Virus record (IMG/VR): IMGVR_UViG_3300034095_001343
Span: 1 to 64,000 of that record
DNA length: 64,000 bases
Source of the DNA: a virus
Strand: one strand, 5' to 3'
Positions 29,882-39,162 of the stretch are shown here, in pieces (position 1 is the first letter of the stretch; every line of letters starts with the position of its first letter). Made by a program: the position numbers and the translations under genes. Below the pieces are notes generated by a model that saw only the letters and a list, made by a program, of their open reading frames with translations, was not told the DNA's origin and searched no databases.

Positions 29882-31885
29882 ATGAATCACTGGGTACATG
29901 ATTATGAAACATTAAAAAATTGCTTTGTTGCAGTATTTGAACATTATAAAAACTCAGAGAGAAAAGTTTTTATTGTTCATGATTTACAAAATGACTTTCA
30001 AAACTTTATAAATTTTTTAAAACAGAATGAAAAAAATAAGGAGTGGCATATATCTTACAATGGTTTAGCTTTTGATGCTCAGATAACACATTATATTATA
30101 GACAACCAAAATTTATGGATTAATCTAAGCGGTTGTCAAATTGCTGAAATCATTTATGCTTATGCCTCTAAATGTATAAGTAGAAGTAACACAAAAGAAT
30201 TTCATGATTATGCACTGTGGAATATGTGTATTGGTCAAATTGACTTGTTTAAAATGCATCACTGGGATAATCCTGCAAAGAGATCTAGTTTAAAATGGAT
30301 ACAGTATAGTATGGATTGGGATAACATTCTTGAAATGCCTATTCATCACAATACTTTGATTACAACTAAAGAACAGATAGATACTATTGTAGACTACTGC
30401 ATAAATGATGTGCAGTCTACCAAAGAAATATTTAAAAGATCAGAATCACAAATTAGATTAAGAAAAGAACTGACTAAGACATATGGTATTAATTTGTATA
30501 GTGCCTCAGAACCAAGGATAAGTAAAGAACTCTTTGCTTATTACATGTCTGAGAAACTAAATATACAGAAGAAAGATATTAAAGCAATGAGAACTTATAG
30601 AAATAAGATTAAGTTGGCAGATGTCATTCTACCTTATGTAAAGTTTAACTCACCTGAATTTAAATCCTTATTAGAAAGATTCCGGGCTGTTGAACTTAGT
30701 CCAGATAACTTAAAAGGCGGTTTTAAATACTCCGTTAACTATAAAGGTGTTACAACACATTTTGGTTTAGGCGGTGTTCATGGTGCTAGAAAAGCAGGTG
30801 TATATAAATCAGATGATGAATATGTAATTATGACTTCTGATGTAACAAGCTTTTATCCAAATCTTGTTATCAGGAATCAATGGGCACCAGGTCACTTTCC
30901 TAAGAAAGAATTTTGTAATCAATATGAATGGTTCTTTGAAGAAAGAAAAAAGATTCCTAAAAAGGACCCAATGAATTATGTTTATAAGATTATTTTAAAT
31001 TCTACTTTTGGTTTAAGTAATGATAAGAATAGTTTCTTCTATGATCCTGAACTTACTATGCAAATTACAATTAACGGTCAGTTAAGTTTGATGATGCTAT
31101 ATGAAATGATCATGGAAAGAATACCAAAGGCAATACCTCTAATGCAGAACACAGATGGTATAGAGACAAGAATTCCTAGAATTTACATTGATGAATACAT
31201 GAATATATGTAAAGAATGGGAACAGATTACTAATCTAGCTTTAGAACATGATGAATATCAAAAATTGATAATAGGTGATGTAAATAACTATATTGGTTTG
31301 AATAACTTTAAACAGGTTGATATCACTACATGGAGAAATGTTAAAAAAGAATACCCTCATTATGTATTTAAAGTTGAAGGTGATAAATTCATGTATGCAC
31401 CGGCTAAACTTAAAGGTAGATTTGACTTTTATGATTTAGCATTGCACAAGAATAAATCTAAATTAATTATACCTAAAGCTATCTACCATTATTTTATCCA
31501 TGATACTTTACCTCATGTTTATCTAGAACAAAACAAGAATATTCTTGATTATTGTATAGGTAGTAAATCTAAAGGTGAATGGAAACAAGTTGCTAAAGCA
31601 ATTAAAGATGGTAAATACTATGAAGAAGATCTTCAGAAGATTAACAGATACTATATTGCCAAAATGAGTGGAAATGAAGAAGTTAAAATAATAAAAGTAA
31701 ATACAATTGACAAAAGAGAAATTCAGCTTGAAGCTGGTAAATGGATGCAAAAGCTATTTAATAAAATAGATATCAAACCACAATGGGAAGATTATAATAT
31801 TGATAAAGAATATTATATTAACGCAATTGAATCAGAAATAAATAATATTATTAATACATCAGTAAATCAAATAAAACTTTTTTAA
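29882..31885 (+). CDS. Family-B DNA polymerase, 667 aa
   Basis: This is the phage replicative polymerase. The 3'-5' exonuclease part shows Exo I HDYETLKN (about 5-12), Exo II SYNGLAFDAQ (about 59-68) and Exo III YCINDVQSTKE (about 173-183). Polymerase motifs are A SDVTSFYPNLV (about 319-329), B KIILNSTFGLSND (about 366-378) and C MQNTDGIE (about 420-427). At 667 residues it is small, like PolB enzymes of crAss-like phages. Genes for nucleotide metabolism follow directly. Confidence 0.9.
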   Translation: MNHWVHDYETLKNCFVAVFEHYKNSERKVFIVHDLQNDFQNFINFLKQNEKNKEWHISYNGLAFDAQITHYIIDNQNLWINLSGCQIAEIIYAYASKCISRSNTKEFHDYALWNMCIGQIDLFKMHHWDNPAKRSSLKWIQYSMDWDNILEMPIHHNTLITTKEQIDTIVDYCINDVQSTKEIFKRSESQIRLRKELTKTYGINLYSASEPRISKELFAYYMSEKLNIQKKDIKAMRTYRNKIKLADVILPYVKFNSPEFKSLLERFRAVELSPDNLKGGFKYSVNYKGVTTHFGLGGVHGARKAGVYKSDDEYVIMTSDVTSFYPNLVIRNQWAPGHFPKKEFCNQYEWFFEERKKIPKKDPMNYVYKIILNSTFGLSNDKNSFFYDPELTMQITINGQLSLMMLYEMIMERIPKAIPLMQNTDGIETRIPRIYIDEYMNICKEWEQITNLALEHDEYQKLIIGDVNNYIGLNNFKQVDITTWRNVKKEYPHYVFKVEGDKFMYAPAKLKGRFDFYDLALHKNKSKLIIPKAIYHYFIHDTLPHVYLEQNKNILDYCIGSKSKGEWKQVAKAIKDGKYYEEDLQKINRYYIAKMSGNEEVKIIKVNTIDKREIQLEAGKWMQKLFNKIDIKPQWEDYNIDKEYYINAIESEINNIINTSVNQIKLF

Positions 31886-31886
31886 T

Positions 31887-32189
31887 ATGGACTATTTTGA
31901 ATTAGAATGTGCAGTAGAAGAATGGGCTTTGGATAAGGGAATCTTGTCCAAAGCTACACCTATGGCTCAAGCTCTTAAGACTCTAGAAGAAACTACAGAG
32001 TTTTGTAGAGCAGTAAACAGTAATGACCGTGAAGAAATCATTGATGCAATGGGGGATATCATGGTTACTTTAATTATTCAGGCTAAAATGCAGAATCTTA
32101 AATTAGAGGAATGCCTTGAGTCTGCCTATAATGTTATCAGTAAACGTACTGGTGTTATGAAAAACGGACAATTTCATAAGGATAATTAA
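31887..32189 (+). CDS. MazG-like nucleotide pyrophosphohydrolase, 100 aa
   Basis: This is a single-domain MazG-like enzyme. EETTEFCRAV (about 30-39) gives the EExxE/ExxxE helix and EIIDAMGDIMVTLI (about 49-62) the downstream acidic pair ExxD. It probably hydrolyses nucleoside triphosphates to keep the pool clean. It starts one base after the PolB stop and is the second such protein of the phage; the first at 11525 has the variant EECCE. Confidence 0.75.
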   Translation: MDYFELECAVEEWALDKGILSKATPMAQALKTLEETTEFCRAVNSNDREEIIDAMGDIMVTLIIQAKMQNLKLEECLESAYNVISKRTGVMKNGQFHKDN

Positions 32190-32239
32190 TTTTTGTTTAA
32201 TAAATATTGTATATTTGTAAAATCTTAAACATTTAAATT

Positions 32240-32869
32240 ATGGGAAAAACAAATAAACAATGTATGATTGGTAAAAAATATGGTATACTAACAGTTATAT
32301 CTGAAATTGAAACCAGAAACAAAAATGGTCACATATTGTATAATGTACAGTGTGACTGTGGAAAAGAAAAACAAGTTTTAGGTGCATCATTAAGAAGTGG
32401 TGCATCTAGAAGTTGTAATAAATGTTCACTTCTAACAGGATCACATGGTATGTGGAAGTCTAGAGAATTTTCAATATGGCAATCTATGAAAGACAGATGT
32501 TATAATTCTAACAATCCTCGTTATAAAAACTATGGAGGAAGAGGAATTATTATCTGTGATAAATGGAAAGATTCATTTAGTAATTTTTATTTAGATATGG
32601 GAGAATCAAAAGATTTAACTATAGATAGAATAGATGTAAATGGAAATTATGATCCTAATAATTGTAGATGGGCTACACCAAAGATTCAAGCTAGAAATAG
32701 AACTAATAACAAAGTATATACGTACTTACAAGAAACTTTATGTATGTCAGAGTGGTGTGAAAAATTAAATATTTCAACCTCAACATTTAATAATAGAATT
32801 CTTAGAGGATGGTCTATAGAAAAAATAGTAAATACACCAATTAATATTAAAAATAGAAAAATAAATTAA
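32240..32869 (+). CDS. HNH homing-type endonuclease, 209 aa
   Basis: This is a free-standing HNH endonuclease with a zinc finger: CDCGKEKQVLGASLRSGASR preceding CNKC forms a Cys4 site near 45-75. The catalytic region is MKDRCYNSNNPRYKNYGGRG and WKDSFSNFYLDMG, then DRIDVNGNYDPNNCRWATP (about 135-153). This layout is typical of seg/mob-like phage endonucleases that spread between genomes. It sits between two phage genes, without an intron, and has a TATATTTG box at 32210 as a possible own promoter. Confidence 0.85.
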   Translation: MGKTNKQCMIGKKYGILTVISEIETRNKNGHILYNVQCDCGKEKQVLGASLRSGASRSCNKCSLLTGSHGMWKSREFSIWQSMKDRCYNSNNPRYKNYGGRGIIICDKWKDSFSNFYLDMGESKDLTIDRIDVNGNYDPNNCRWATPKIQARNRTNNKVYTYLQETLCMSEWCEKLNISTSTFNNRILRGWSIEKIVNTPINIKNRKIN

Positions 32870-32871
32870 TT

Positions 32872-33174
32872 ATGAAATATAGAAAGAAACCAGTAGTAAT
32901 TGAAGCAATTCAATATAATGGAATGAACTCAGCTGAAATAGCTGAATTTATGGGTGTTATGATTAGAACTAAAACAGTTCCTTTAGAAGGAACTCCTTCT
33001 GGTAAAGTTACAATAGAAACATTAGAAGGAACTATGACTGCCTCAGAAAATGATTATATCATCAAAGGAGTCCAAGGAGAATATTATCCATGTAAACCAG
33101 ACATCTTTGAATTGACTTATGAAAAAGTAGAAGATAATCTAATAAATGGACAATTTGTAAAAGATGTCAAATAA
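32872..33174 (+). CDS. Conserved phage protein (YRKKPVVIEA type), 100 aa
   Basis: Its opening MKYRKKPVVIEAIQYNG and the pattern VTIETLEGTMTA, DYIIKGVQGEYYPCKPDIF mark a small family widespread in phages of many hosts, of unknown function. It is beta-rich and soluble. It overlaps the next gene by 11 bases. Confidence 0.7.
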   Translation: MKYRKKPVVIEAIQYNGMNSAEIAEFMGVMIRTKTVPLEGTPSGKVTIETLEGTMTASENDYIIKGVQGEYYPCKPDIFELTYEKVEDNLINGQFVKDVK

Positions 33175-33559
33175 TCAGCAATTAGTTTACAACTCTGTTA
33201 CATGTCAAGAGTGTGATGAAACAATCGTAAGTTATCATAGACATGACTATAAAACCTGTTCATGCCCTAATCAAGCAACGGTAGACGGAGGTACAGATTA
33301 TTTAAGATATGGTGCAAAAGACATGAGTAAAATCAAAATCTTTGCAGTATATGATGATGATCCGTATGAAACTGTCAGACAGTATGCTACACGCGGTAGC
33401 AGAGGAACAGATGGTAAGCAGCCACTTAAATGGATTCCATTATCTGAAATGGAAGATGATCACTTAGAAGCTGTTTTAGATTATGGTGGTGCTGAATGGC
33501 ACATAAATCTTATTAGGAAAGAGATTCAATATAGAAAAGAAAATGGAATTACAATCTAA
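33164..33559 (+). CDS. DUF7695-like phage protein, 131 aa
   Basis: The first half contains a Cys4/His zinc finger: CQECDETIVSYHRHDYKTC followed by C, then a GGTDYLRYG motif, as in DUF7695 and similar phage families. The second half has an acidic helical segment (PLSEMEDDHLEAVLDYGG). Function is unknown. The 11-base overlap with the previous gene and 17-base overlap with the next suggest a common operon. Confidence 0.6.
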   Translation: MSNNQQLVYNSVTCQECDETIVSYHRHDYKTCSCPNQATVDGGTDYLRYGAKDMSKIKIFAVYDDDPYETVRQYATRGSRGTDGKQPLKWIPLSEMEDDHLEAVLDYGGAEWHINLIRKEIQYRKENGITI

Positions 33560-33884
33560 AAAGCTTAGTAATCATGAAGTAGCCACAGGTTTAGCAATGG
33601 TGGGTATTTCTGTATCTAAAAATGTAGCTGGTCTAATTCAAGATACAATACACGCCTTGATTGATCAGGGTGATCAGTTTGATTTAAACACTGCAGTAAG
33701 TATTCAGTCTAATTATAATTCTGATGAGACCGTTATAGGAGAGTTAAATGCTCAATATAGAGTACTTAGTGAGTTATATAGTCCCAAAAGTAAACATAAG
33801 ACTCAGATCAATATTGGTTTACTTTTGAATGATATTCTAAAACAAATTGAAAATATTAATAAAAATGAAACAGATAAAACGTAG
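33543..33884 (+). CDS. Hypothetical protein, 113 aa
   Basis: Not recognised. It is a helical protein, acidic at its centre (HALIDQGDQFDLNTAVSIQSN), with no motif. It overlaps genes on both sides. It may be a small structural or regulatory partner in the nucleotide metabolism run. Confidence 0.5.
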   Translation: MELQSKKLSNHEVATGLAMVGISVSKNVAGLIQDTIHALIDQGDQFDLNTAVSIQSNYNSDETVIGELNAQYRVLSELYSPKSKHKTQINIGLLLNDILKQIENINKNETDKT

Positions 33885-34107
33885 AAACCTAAGTGGTGTT
33901 TACATCTTCCATAAATTTGAAGATGAAGAAAGTAGAGAACCAACTTGCTTTGAAGATTGCCCTGAAGAAAAACAAGATGAATGGTTAAATTCTCTTGATC
34001 CAGAATCAGTAAAAAATCTAGCCAAACATCTATCTGGAACATTAAGAAAATTAGGTGATCACTTTGACATTTTAGTTGGTGAAGAAGATGAACTTGATAG
34101 GGATTAG
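33865..34107 (+). CDS. Hypothetical acidic protein, 80 aa
   Basis: The ATG at 33865 gives MKQIKRRNLSGVYIFHKFED. The protein has an 'RRxLSGVYxFxKFEDE...PTCFEDC' start and a 'FDI...GE' end, seen in small phage proteins of Bacteroidota. It overlaps the previous gene by 20 bases and the kinase gene by 20 bases. Function is unknown. Confidence 0.55.
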   Translation: MKQIKRRNLSGVYIFHKFEDEESREPTCFEDCPEEKQDEWLNSLDPESVKNLAKHLSGTLRKLGDHFDILVGEEDELDRD

Positions 34108-34786
34108 TGGTAAAGCGGGTTCTGGGAAAGATACAACCGGTGAAATAATTCAAAAACTGTGTCTTAGTAATAAAGGTCCGCAATTTGAAATTAAAAAGTT
34201 TGCTGGCAAACTAAAACAAACAGCATCTCTTCTTACAGGTATACCTATAGAAAAGTTTGAAGATCAAGAATTTAAAAAAACAATTCTTGGATCTGAGTGG
34301 GGCAAACCTACTAAACAAAATCCTTTAAATGCAATTGAACCTTTTAAAGATATCACCTTTGTTGAGATGATGTCTGTAAGAGATCTATTACAAAAACTAG
34401 GAACTGAAGCTATGAGAAATGGTCTTCATGAAAATACTTGGGTAAATGCTTTGTTTGCTGATTATGAAGAAAAATTTGCTAATAAAGGTATTGGTGGATT
34501 TCATGATCCTATAACATATAAAAGATCATTAGGTTTTCCTAATTGGATTATCACTGATGTTAGATTTCCAAATGAATTTAAAGCAATCAAAGAAAAAGGT
34601 GGTATTGTAATTAGAGTTAACCGTCCTGGCCATAGTAATTCTATGAAAGAACTTGCTGAAGCTCATCCAAGTGAAACAGCTTTAGATGGACATGACTTTG
34701 ATTATGTTATTGAAAATGATGGCAATCTTGAGAAACTCATTGACAAAGTAAAGAAGATTTTATTAACTGAAAATATTATCAAGTAA
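34088..34786 (+). CDS. Deoxynucleoside monophosphate kinase-like, 232 aa
   Basis: This is a P-loop kinase of the T4 gp1 kind that phosphorylates dNMPs. The P-loop is GISGKAGSGKDTT (about 4-16). A LID-like Arg region and IITDVRFPNEF (about 155-165) follow, matching the dNMP kinase pattern where an Asp and Arg position the substrate. The ATG at 34088 (MNLIGISGK) is preferred over the one at 34076, because the P-loop strand should be near the N-terminus. Confidence 0.75.
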   Translation: MNLIGISGKAGSGKDTTGEIIQKLCLSNKGPQFEIKKFAGKLKQTASLLTGIPIEKFEDQEFKKTILGSEWGKPTKQNPLNAIEPFKDITFVEMMSVRDLLQKLGTEAMRNGLHENTWVNALFADYEEKFANKGIGGFHDPITYKRSLGFPNWIITDVRFPNEFKAIKEKGGIVIRVNRPGHSNSMKELAEAHPSETALDGHDFDYVIENDGNLEKLIDKVKKILLTENIIK

Positions 34787-35211
34787 TGACATTCAATATT
34801 GATTTTGATGGAACAGTTGTAACACACGACTTTCCACGTGTAGGTAAAGATATAGGAGCAGTACCAGTACTTAAAAAACTAGTTGCTGCAGGTCATCATT
34901 TGATTTTATTTACAATGAGAGATGATAGATTAGAAAAGAATGATCCAGGAGATCCTTTAATACAAGATGTTACAGGTACATTTTTGACCGATGCTGTTAA
35001 CTGGTTTAAAGAAAATGATATCCCTTTATATGGAATCCAAACAAATCCAACACAAAAGAACTGGACTAATAGTCCTAAGTCTTTTGCAGAAGTTATGATT
35101 GATGATTCGGCTTTAGGGTGTCCTTTAAAGTATAATCCTGAACTTTCTTATAGAGCCTTTGTAGATTGGGTTAAAATTGAAAAATTACTAATTGAAAGAA
35201 AACTTATCTAA
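34786..35211 (+). CDS. HAD-superfamily phosphatase, 141 aa
   Basis: This is a HAD-fold hydrolase, perhaps a 5'-nucleotidase or polynucleotide phosphatase. Motif I is NIDFDGTVVT (about 4-13, DxDGT), motif II is LFTMRDDR (about 46-53), and motif IV VMIDDSALG (about 104-112). It has no cap domain, so it may act on large or nucleotide substrates. Neighbouring a dNMP kinase, it fits nucleotide metabolism. Confidence 0.75.
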   Translation: MTFNIDFDGTVVTHDFPRVGKDIGAVPVLKKLVAAGHHLILFTMRDDRLEKNDPGDPLIQDVTGTFLTDAVNWFKENDIPLYGIQTNPTQKNWTNSPKSFAEVMIDDSALGCPLKYNPELSYRAFVDWVKIEKLLIERKLI

Positions 35212-35865
35212 ATGAAAAGTAATAACAAAAAAAGTAAATTTTATAAAGTACCTACACTCAAACAACGTTTAGAAGATCTGAAATATTTCTTTTTATTCTG
35301 GAGAGGACGTAATAAAGGTATGGTCTATACTCGTAATATTAAATTAGATGACTTTAGATACATCTTTTTTGCTAAAAGGTTTGAGAAATATGGTTATTTA
35401 GGAACAGATCTTTATGATACAGTAGGTGTTTATTTTAAGGCATTATACCCATTAGTATTAGCTATGGATTATGAAGCTAAACCTAAATTCTGTCCAAGAT
35501 GGTTTCTTAGATTTTTACATGTGTTCGGTAGTGACAGATCCATTGTAAGAGTCCGCAACTGGACTTTACATAACTTGCTACGTAAACTAACTAGAGGTAT
35601 TGCTTTTATTGACTGGAAGACTAAGTGGGAAAATTATGACCTACGGATTTCTATTCATGGACCTCAACATCTGCAAAACTTAGCTGATGACATAGAACAC
35701 GGCTTTTATTCTAGAGGTAAACAGCAAGATTTAGTAGATAAGATTAAAAAAATAGATCCTAATGCATCTATTGTCTGGGGAAGTATTGATAAGTTAGAAA
35801 AGCAACTAGAGACTTTAAACAGAGAAACTGATTATGATAATTATTGGCATAATGAAGACATTTAA
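35212..35865 (+). CDS. Hypothetical phage protein, 217 aa
   Basis: Not recognised. The first 80 residues are basic and aromatic (KYFFLFWRGRNKGMVYTRN), the middle holds many Trp/Phe/Arg, and the C-terminus is helical with Lys and Asp. There is no signal peptide. It starts immediately after the phosphatase stop. Confidence 0.55.
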   Translation: MKSNNKKSKFYKVPTLKQRLEDLKYFFLFWRGRNKGMVYTRNIKLDDFRYIFFAKRFEKYGYLGTDLYDTVGVYFKALYPLVLAMDYEAKPKFCPRWFLRFLHVFGSDRSIVRVRNWTLHNLLRKLTRGIAFIDWKTKWENYDLRISIHGPQHLQNLADDIEHGFYSRGKQQDLVDKIKKIDPNASIVWGSIDKLEKQLETLNRETDYDNYWHNEDI

Positions 35866-36031
35866 TATAAACTTTTATAACTTCTTTCAAAAAAAACAAG
35901 GACAGAGACAATACCCGTATGTGTATTTTTATCCAATCCCTCTATTTGCAATTTCAAAGACAAAACCAAAAGAATTAAAAGTTCATTTAGGCTGGCTTTA
36001 TTTTACAGTGCTATTTACTTATAACAAATGA
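35852..36031 (+). CDS. Small aromatic protein, 59 aa
   Basis: The ATG at 35852 gives MKTFNINFYNFFQKKQGQ. The protein is rich in Phe, Tyr and Lys and has a possible hydrophobic segment near its end (GWLYFTVLFTY). It overlaps the previous gene by 14 bases. Function is unknown. Confidence 0.45.
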   Translation: MKTFNINFYNFFQKKQGQRQYPYVYFYPIPLFAISKTKPKELKVHLGWLYFTVLFTYNK

Positions 36032-36052
36032 CAAAATCAGATTTATTTAAAT

Positions 36053-36083
36053 TTGTCTGTTTGAGTTCTAATTACTATATTTA
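36053..36083 (+). promoter_or_regulatory. Bacteroidota-type promoter
   Basis: TTG (36053-36055), 20 bases, then TATATTTA (36076-36083), with the next ATG at 36104. Spacing and boxes fit the Bacteroidota consensus with one change in TAnnTTTG. Confidence 0.55.
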
Positions 36084-36103
36084 CACAATAAAAGTTTAAA
36101 CCA

Positions 36104-36952
36104 ATGGGATACAAAAAACCAACAGAAGTCTCTAGAAATATTCTAGAATCAGCATGTCTGCCTAATCACGCAGACTCTTACACAGTTATATCACATAAAT
36201 TTGTGATAGATAACACAATCAAGCTCTTAAATGATAGTGGTTTTAGAATCACTAAAGAATTTTACAGAGCTAATCAAGAAGCAAATGTTGCACAGGGCAT
36301 ATATCATATTATTCCAGCAACACTTGACTCAACAATAAATAATGAATCAGAATTAGGAATGATGTTTGCCTGGACTAATTCATATGATAAATCTATTAGA
36401 TTCCAATGTTCTATTGGTGCATATGTAATGGTTTGTTATAATGGTATGGTTTGTGGTGAAATAGATTTTGCTAGAAAACATACAGGAAATGCTGATTCAG
36501 ATATTATTTCACAAATTTCAAGTCAAATTAAAAATGCAGAAAAGACTTTTAAAAGTATTTTAGCAGATAAAGAAAATCTTAAAAAAGTTAGTCTATCTAA
36601 AAAAAGACAGGCAGAACTAATAGGTAGACTTTATTATGAGGAAGAATTACTTGAACCAACGCAGCTTACAATAATAAAATCTGAGATGGAAAAAGCTAGT
36701 TTTAATTATAATGTTAGTCAAGATAATGCTTGGGCTTTTTATAATCATGTTACACATGCCTTTAAAAAGACTCATCCTCGTACTTGGTTAGCAAATACAA
36801 AAAAATTTCATAATTTTATTACAGTTGAATTTTTAAACAATAATAATTTTAATTACAATGATACAATTCAAATTGCAGACTTTGATATAGTAACTGATGA
36901 TTATCATATTAATGTAGATATAGAAGCTAATCTTTCTAGTATTGAATATTAA
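36104..36952 (+). CDS. DUF932-like protein, 282 aa
   Basis: It resembles the DUF932 (phage/plasmid-like) family, with WTNSYDKSIRFQCSIGAYVM, CYNGMVCGEI and QDNAWAFYNHVTHAFKK as family-type blocks. The role of DUF932 is not known; members occur in phages, plasmids and mobile islands. It has its own promoter (36053-36083) and is not tightly linked to the preceding genes. Confidence 0.65.
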   Translation: MGYKKPTEVSRNILESACLPNHADSYTVISHKFVIDNTIKLLNDSGFRITKEFYRANQEANVAQGIYHIIPATLDSTINNESELGMMFAWTNSYDKSIRFQCSIGAYVMVCYNGMVCGEIDFARKHTGNADSDIISQISSQIKNAEKTFKSILADKENLKKVSLSKKRQAELIGRLYYEEELLEPTQLTIIKSEMEKASFNYNVSQDNAWAFYNHVTHAFKKTHPRTWLANTKKFHNFITVEFLNNNNFNYNDTIQIADFDIVTDDYHINVDIEANLSSIEY

Positions 36953-37123
36953 AATAATCAACTGTGTCAATATGGATTATTATAAATCTAGTTATTGGAA
37001 TTTTAATAATTAAAATTTTATTAAAAAATAAAAACAGGTTCAATTAGGTTAAACAAATAGGGAAAACCAACTGGAATAGTTTACCTGTTCTATTCCACTT
37101 CCCTAATTTAATAAATCAAAAAA
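36953..37123 (+). ncRNA. Structured leader with possible pseudoknot
   Basis: There is no gene here. TAGGGAA/TTCCCTA (37058-37064, 37099-37105) encloses TGGAATAG/CTATTCCA (37072-37079, 37090-37097), whose loop contains ACCTGTT (37083-37089), complementary to the upstream AACAGGT (37033-37039). This would be a two-tier hairpin with a loop-to-leader pairing. It ends 19 bases before the next gene, so it may control that gene's translation. Confidence 0.5.
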
Positions 37124-37408
37124 ATGAAAAAAGAAGATAAGATAAGTAAAATTATGATGAATATATATTATGAACTTTATGCTGCAGCAACTCCTTCTAT
37201 TGATTTTGAATTATTAATGGAAAAATCTCCTAGAAATGAAAAAGGTCAGATTATTATACCTTATGATGATTATGAAATTGAAGAAAGTATCTATAATGAA
37301 ATAATTAAAAATATAATTAATGCAACAAAATTAACAAAATATCAAAAAGATGCAATAATTAAAAGTATTTACTTAGGTTGTTCTCCTAGATTTAAAAAAA
37401 TAGATTAA
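37124..37408 (+). CDS. Hypothetical acidic protein, 94 aa
   Basis: Not recognised. It is helical and acidic with a Lys-rich C-terminal part (TKYQKDAIIKSIYLGCSPRF). It is the last plus-strand gene of the replication block and its stop overlaps that of the convergent minus-strand gene by four bases. Confidence 0.55.
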   Translation: MKKEDKISKIMMNIYYELYAAATPSIDFELLMEKSPRNEKGQIIIPYDDYEIEESIYNEIIKNIINATKLTKYQKDAIIKSIYLGCSPRFKKID

Positions 37409-37710
37409 CCTTTCTTCCATTTCTTACTAGAAGATGCCGTCTTACTTGGACTCCATTTTACTTTGTCTGACCAATAAGCTGCTGACATCTTTCCTTTTGA
37501 AATGTTCTTTCCATGCCTAGACTTAAAAGCTTCTCTCTGACCTACAGTTTGGTTAGTCTTAACCCCCTGTTGTCCAAATCTAATAGTTTTAGTTGTATCA
37601 CCTTCCTTAGCTACAACAATATGTGACTTAGTAGGATGTGATGGTGTACGTTTGGGTTGATTATACCCGGATACACCGGCTTTTTCTAATCTTGAATCTT
37701 TCTTTTTCAT
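37405..37710 (-). CDS. Small basic virion-type protein, 101 aa
   Basis: A Lys-rich protein with the blocks SGYNQPKRTPSHPTKSHIVVA, KTIRFGQQGV and FKSRHGKNISKGKMSAAYW SDKVKW. This family is shared between crAss-like phages and other large phages and giant viruses, and looks like a conserved DNA-packaging or capsid-associated basic protein of unknown role. It is the 3'-most gene of the virion block. Confidence 0.65.
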   Translation of the reverse strand: MKKKDSRLEKAGVSGYNQPKRTPSHPTKSHIVVAKEGDTTKTIRFGQQGVKTNQTVGQREAFKSRHGKNISKGKMSAAYWSDKVKWSPSKTASSSKKWKKG

Positions 37711-37711
37711 A

Positions 37712-37825
37712 TTACATTAGTTCAATAACATGGTATTCATTGCATATCTTCTGTCTTTGTTTCTTGGTTACAATACAAGAAGTAAAAAGAATAGATAGAG
37801 CTAATGTGACTATTAGTTTTTTCAT
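37712..37825 (-). CDS. Tiny lipoprotein, 37 aa
   Basis: Translation begins MKKLIVTLALSILFTSCIVT, a signal peptide with lipobox FTSC. The next residues (KKQRQKICNEY) match the u-spanin at 40507, which has ITKEQREIICNEC after its lipobox, so it may be a partial copy. Start and stop are coupled to its neighbours by ATGA and a one-base gap, which supports expression. Confidence 0.55.
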   Translation of the reverse strand: MKKLIVTLALSILFTSCIVTKKQRQKICNEYHVIELM

Positions 37826-39162
37826 CGGCTTACTTCTTCCCAGTCTATAGAGGCATAAGCACTTTCACCACCAGAAGTTGTTGCTACAGCTACTTCAAAT
37901 GTTAGTTCATAAGCTACACCAGTAAAAGGATTTCTTTCTAATTGGTTAGCAAAAAGAGCCTGTTTTAATATATCAAGAGAAGGAGAGCCTTGATTAGAAG
38001 AATTAATATATCCACTAGCTAAAATCCTACCTCCTGTTACACTAGTTCCTGTAAGGTTATATTCTACAGAGGAATCACCTGGAGCATTAAACCAAGTTCC
38101 ACCAGAAGTTATAGCTCCGTTCACTACTCTCCATTGGTAGTTTTTACCATTGCCTGTTCCTAAGAAAGAAATAGCAGTTGCAATAATAATAGCATCAAGT
38201 CTAGTAGATTGTAACCTAATAGTTAATATAGGGTAATATGTACCAGCTACAGCAAAAGTTCTAGGTGCAGTAATAGGAACACCAATTGCTTGTTGTGCTC
38301 CTCTAAGTTCGTAACCTCCTTCTGAGATTACAGTAGAACAGATTTGCTTAAATGTAGAAGAACCGGTGGTACCTGCTGTATTAAATATCTCATAACAGAT
38401 AGGAAGAGAAGCAGTAGTAATATAAGTACTAGTAATTAAATTGGCGTGATGGAAAGTATGACAAACAATAAACTGTCCGTTAATTACAAATCCCATTCTA
38501 ACTGAACCAACACCTAACCACTCAAAGTCAGCCCATAAGATTTGAGCTTTAGTTAAATCTAAAGTAAGTCCTGAAGGACCAGTACCGTTTAACTTATCTC
38601 CATTCCAAGCAGACTGTACAACAGGAGTATTTACAACAGCTCCTGTTACAGAAGACCTTTCTACTAATTGAACTGTGGTTCCTACTTGTTCTAAATAATA
38701 ACCATTACTAGTTCCAAAGTATCCAACACGTTGAGTAAGTCCTGCTTTAGCAGAACTCATTACAAATGTATTAAGAACTAAAAGAGATTTACCAGGCTGA
38801 TAAGAGAAAACTTTAATAGTCTCTCTAAGTACTGAAGAACCTGAAGCTGCTGTTACGTTTAAGTCAATAAGTCCTTCGTTAGCATTAAACACTGAAGTAC
38901 CTCCAGTAGCAGTAGAAGTAGCCCAGAGTCCGTTATCATCAAATCTATGGCTTGAATCAAATAAAGTAAAAGGAGAAGATGTTCTCAGTCTGCCAAAAGA
39001 ATCCAAATAAGTTGGGTTAAATGAAATAGCTTCTGTAGTTTGGTTATTAATACTTGTATCAATATCAACTAGTTTCTTAAGCATTTCATAATGCCAAGTA
39101 TACCATTCTGGATGTTGACCATAACCATCTAGGTAGAATCTTCTTTTTGGATCAAGTGTCAT
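37822..39162 (-). CDS. Virion structural protein or tail adhesin, 446 aa
   Basis: Beta-rich, Gly/Ser/Thr-rich, with few charged residues, as in tail fibres and capsid decoration proteins. Recognisable blocks are TYLDSFGRLRTSSPFTLFDS (about 50-69), found in large phages and giant viruses, and repeated hydrophobic strands. The gene lies next to basic virion-type proteins. Base composition is less AT-rich than that of the replication genes. Confidence 0.65.
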   Translation of the reverse strand: MTLDPKRRFYLDGYGQHPEWYTWHYEMLKKLVDIDTSINNQTTEAISFNPTYLDSFGRLRTSSPFTLFDSSHRFDDNGLWATSTATGGTSVFNANEGLIDLNVTAASGSSVLRETIKVFSYQPGKSLLVLNTFVMSSAKAGLTQRVGYFGTSNGYYLEQVGTTVQLVERSSVTGAVVNTPVVQSAWNGDKLNGTGPSGLTLDLTKAQILWADFEWLGVGSVRMGFVINGQFIVCHTFHHANLITSTYITTASLPICYEIFNTAGTTGSSTFKQICSTVISEGGYELRGAQQAIGVPITAPRTFAVAGTYYPILTIRLQSTRLDAIIIATAISFLGTGNGKNYQWRVVNGAITSGGTWFNAPGDSSVEYNLTGTSVTGGRILASGYINSSNQGSPSLDILKQALFANQLERNPFTGVAYELTFEVAVATTSGGESAYASIDWEEVSR

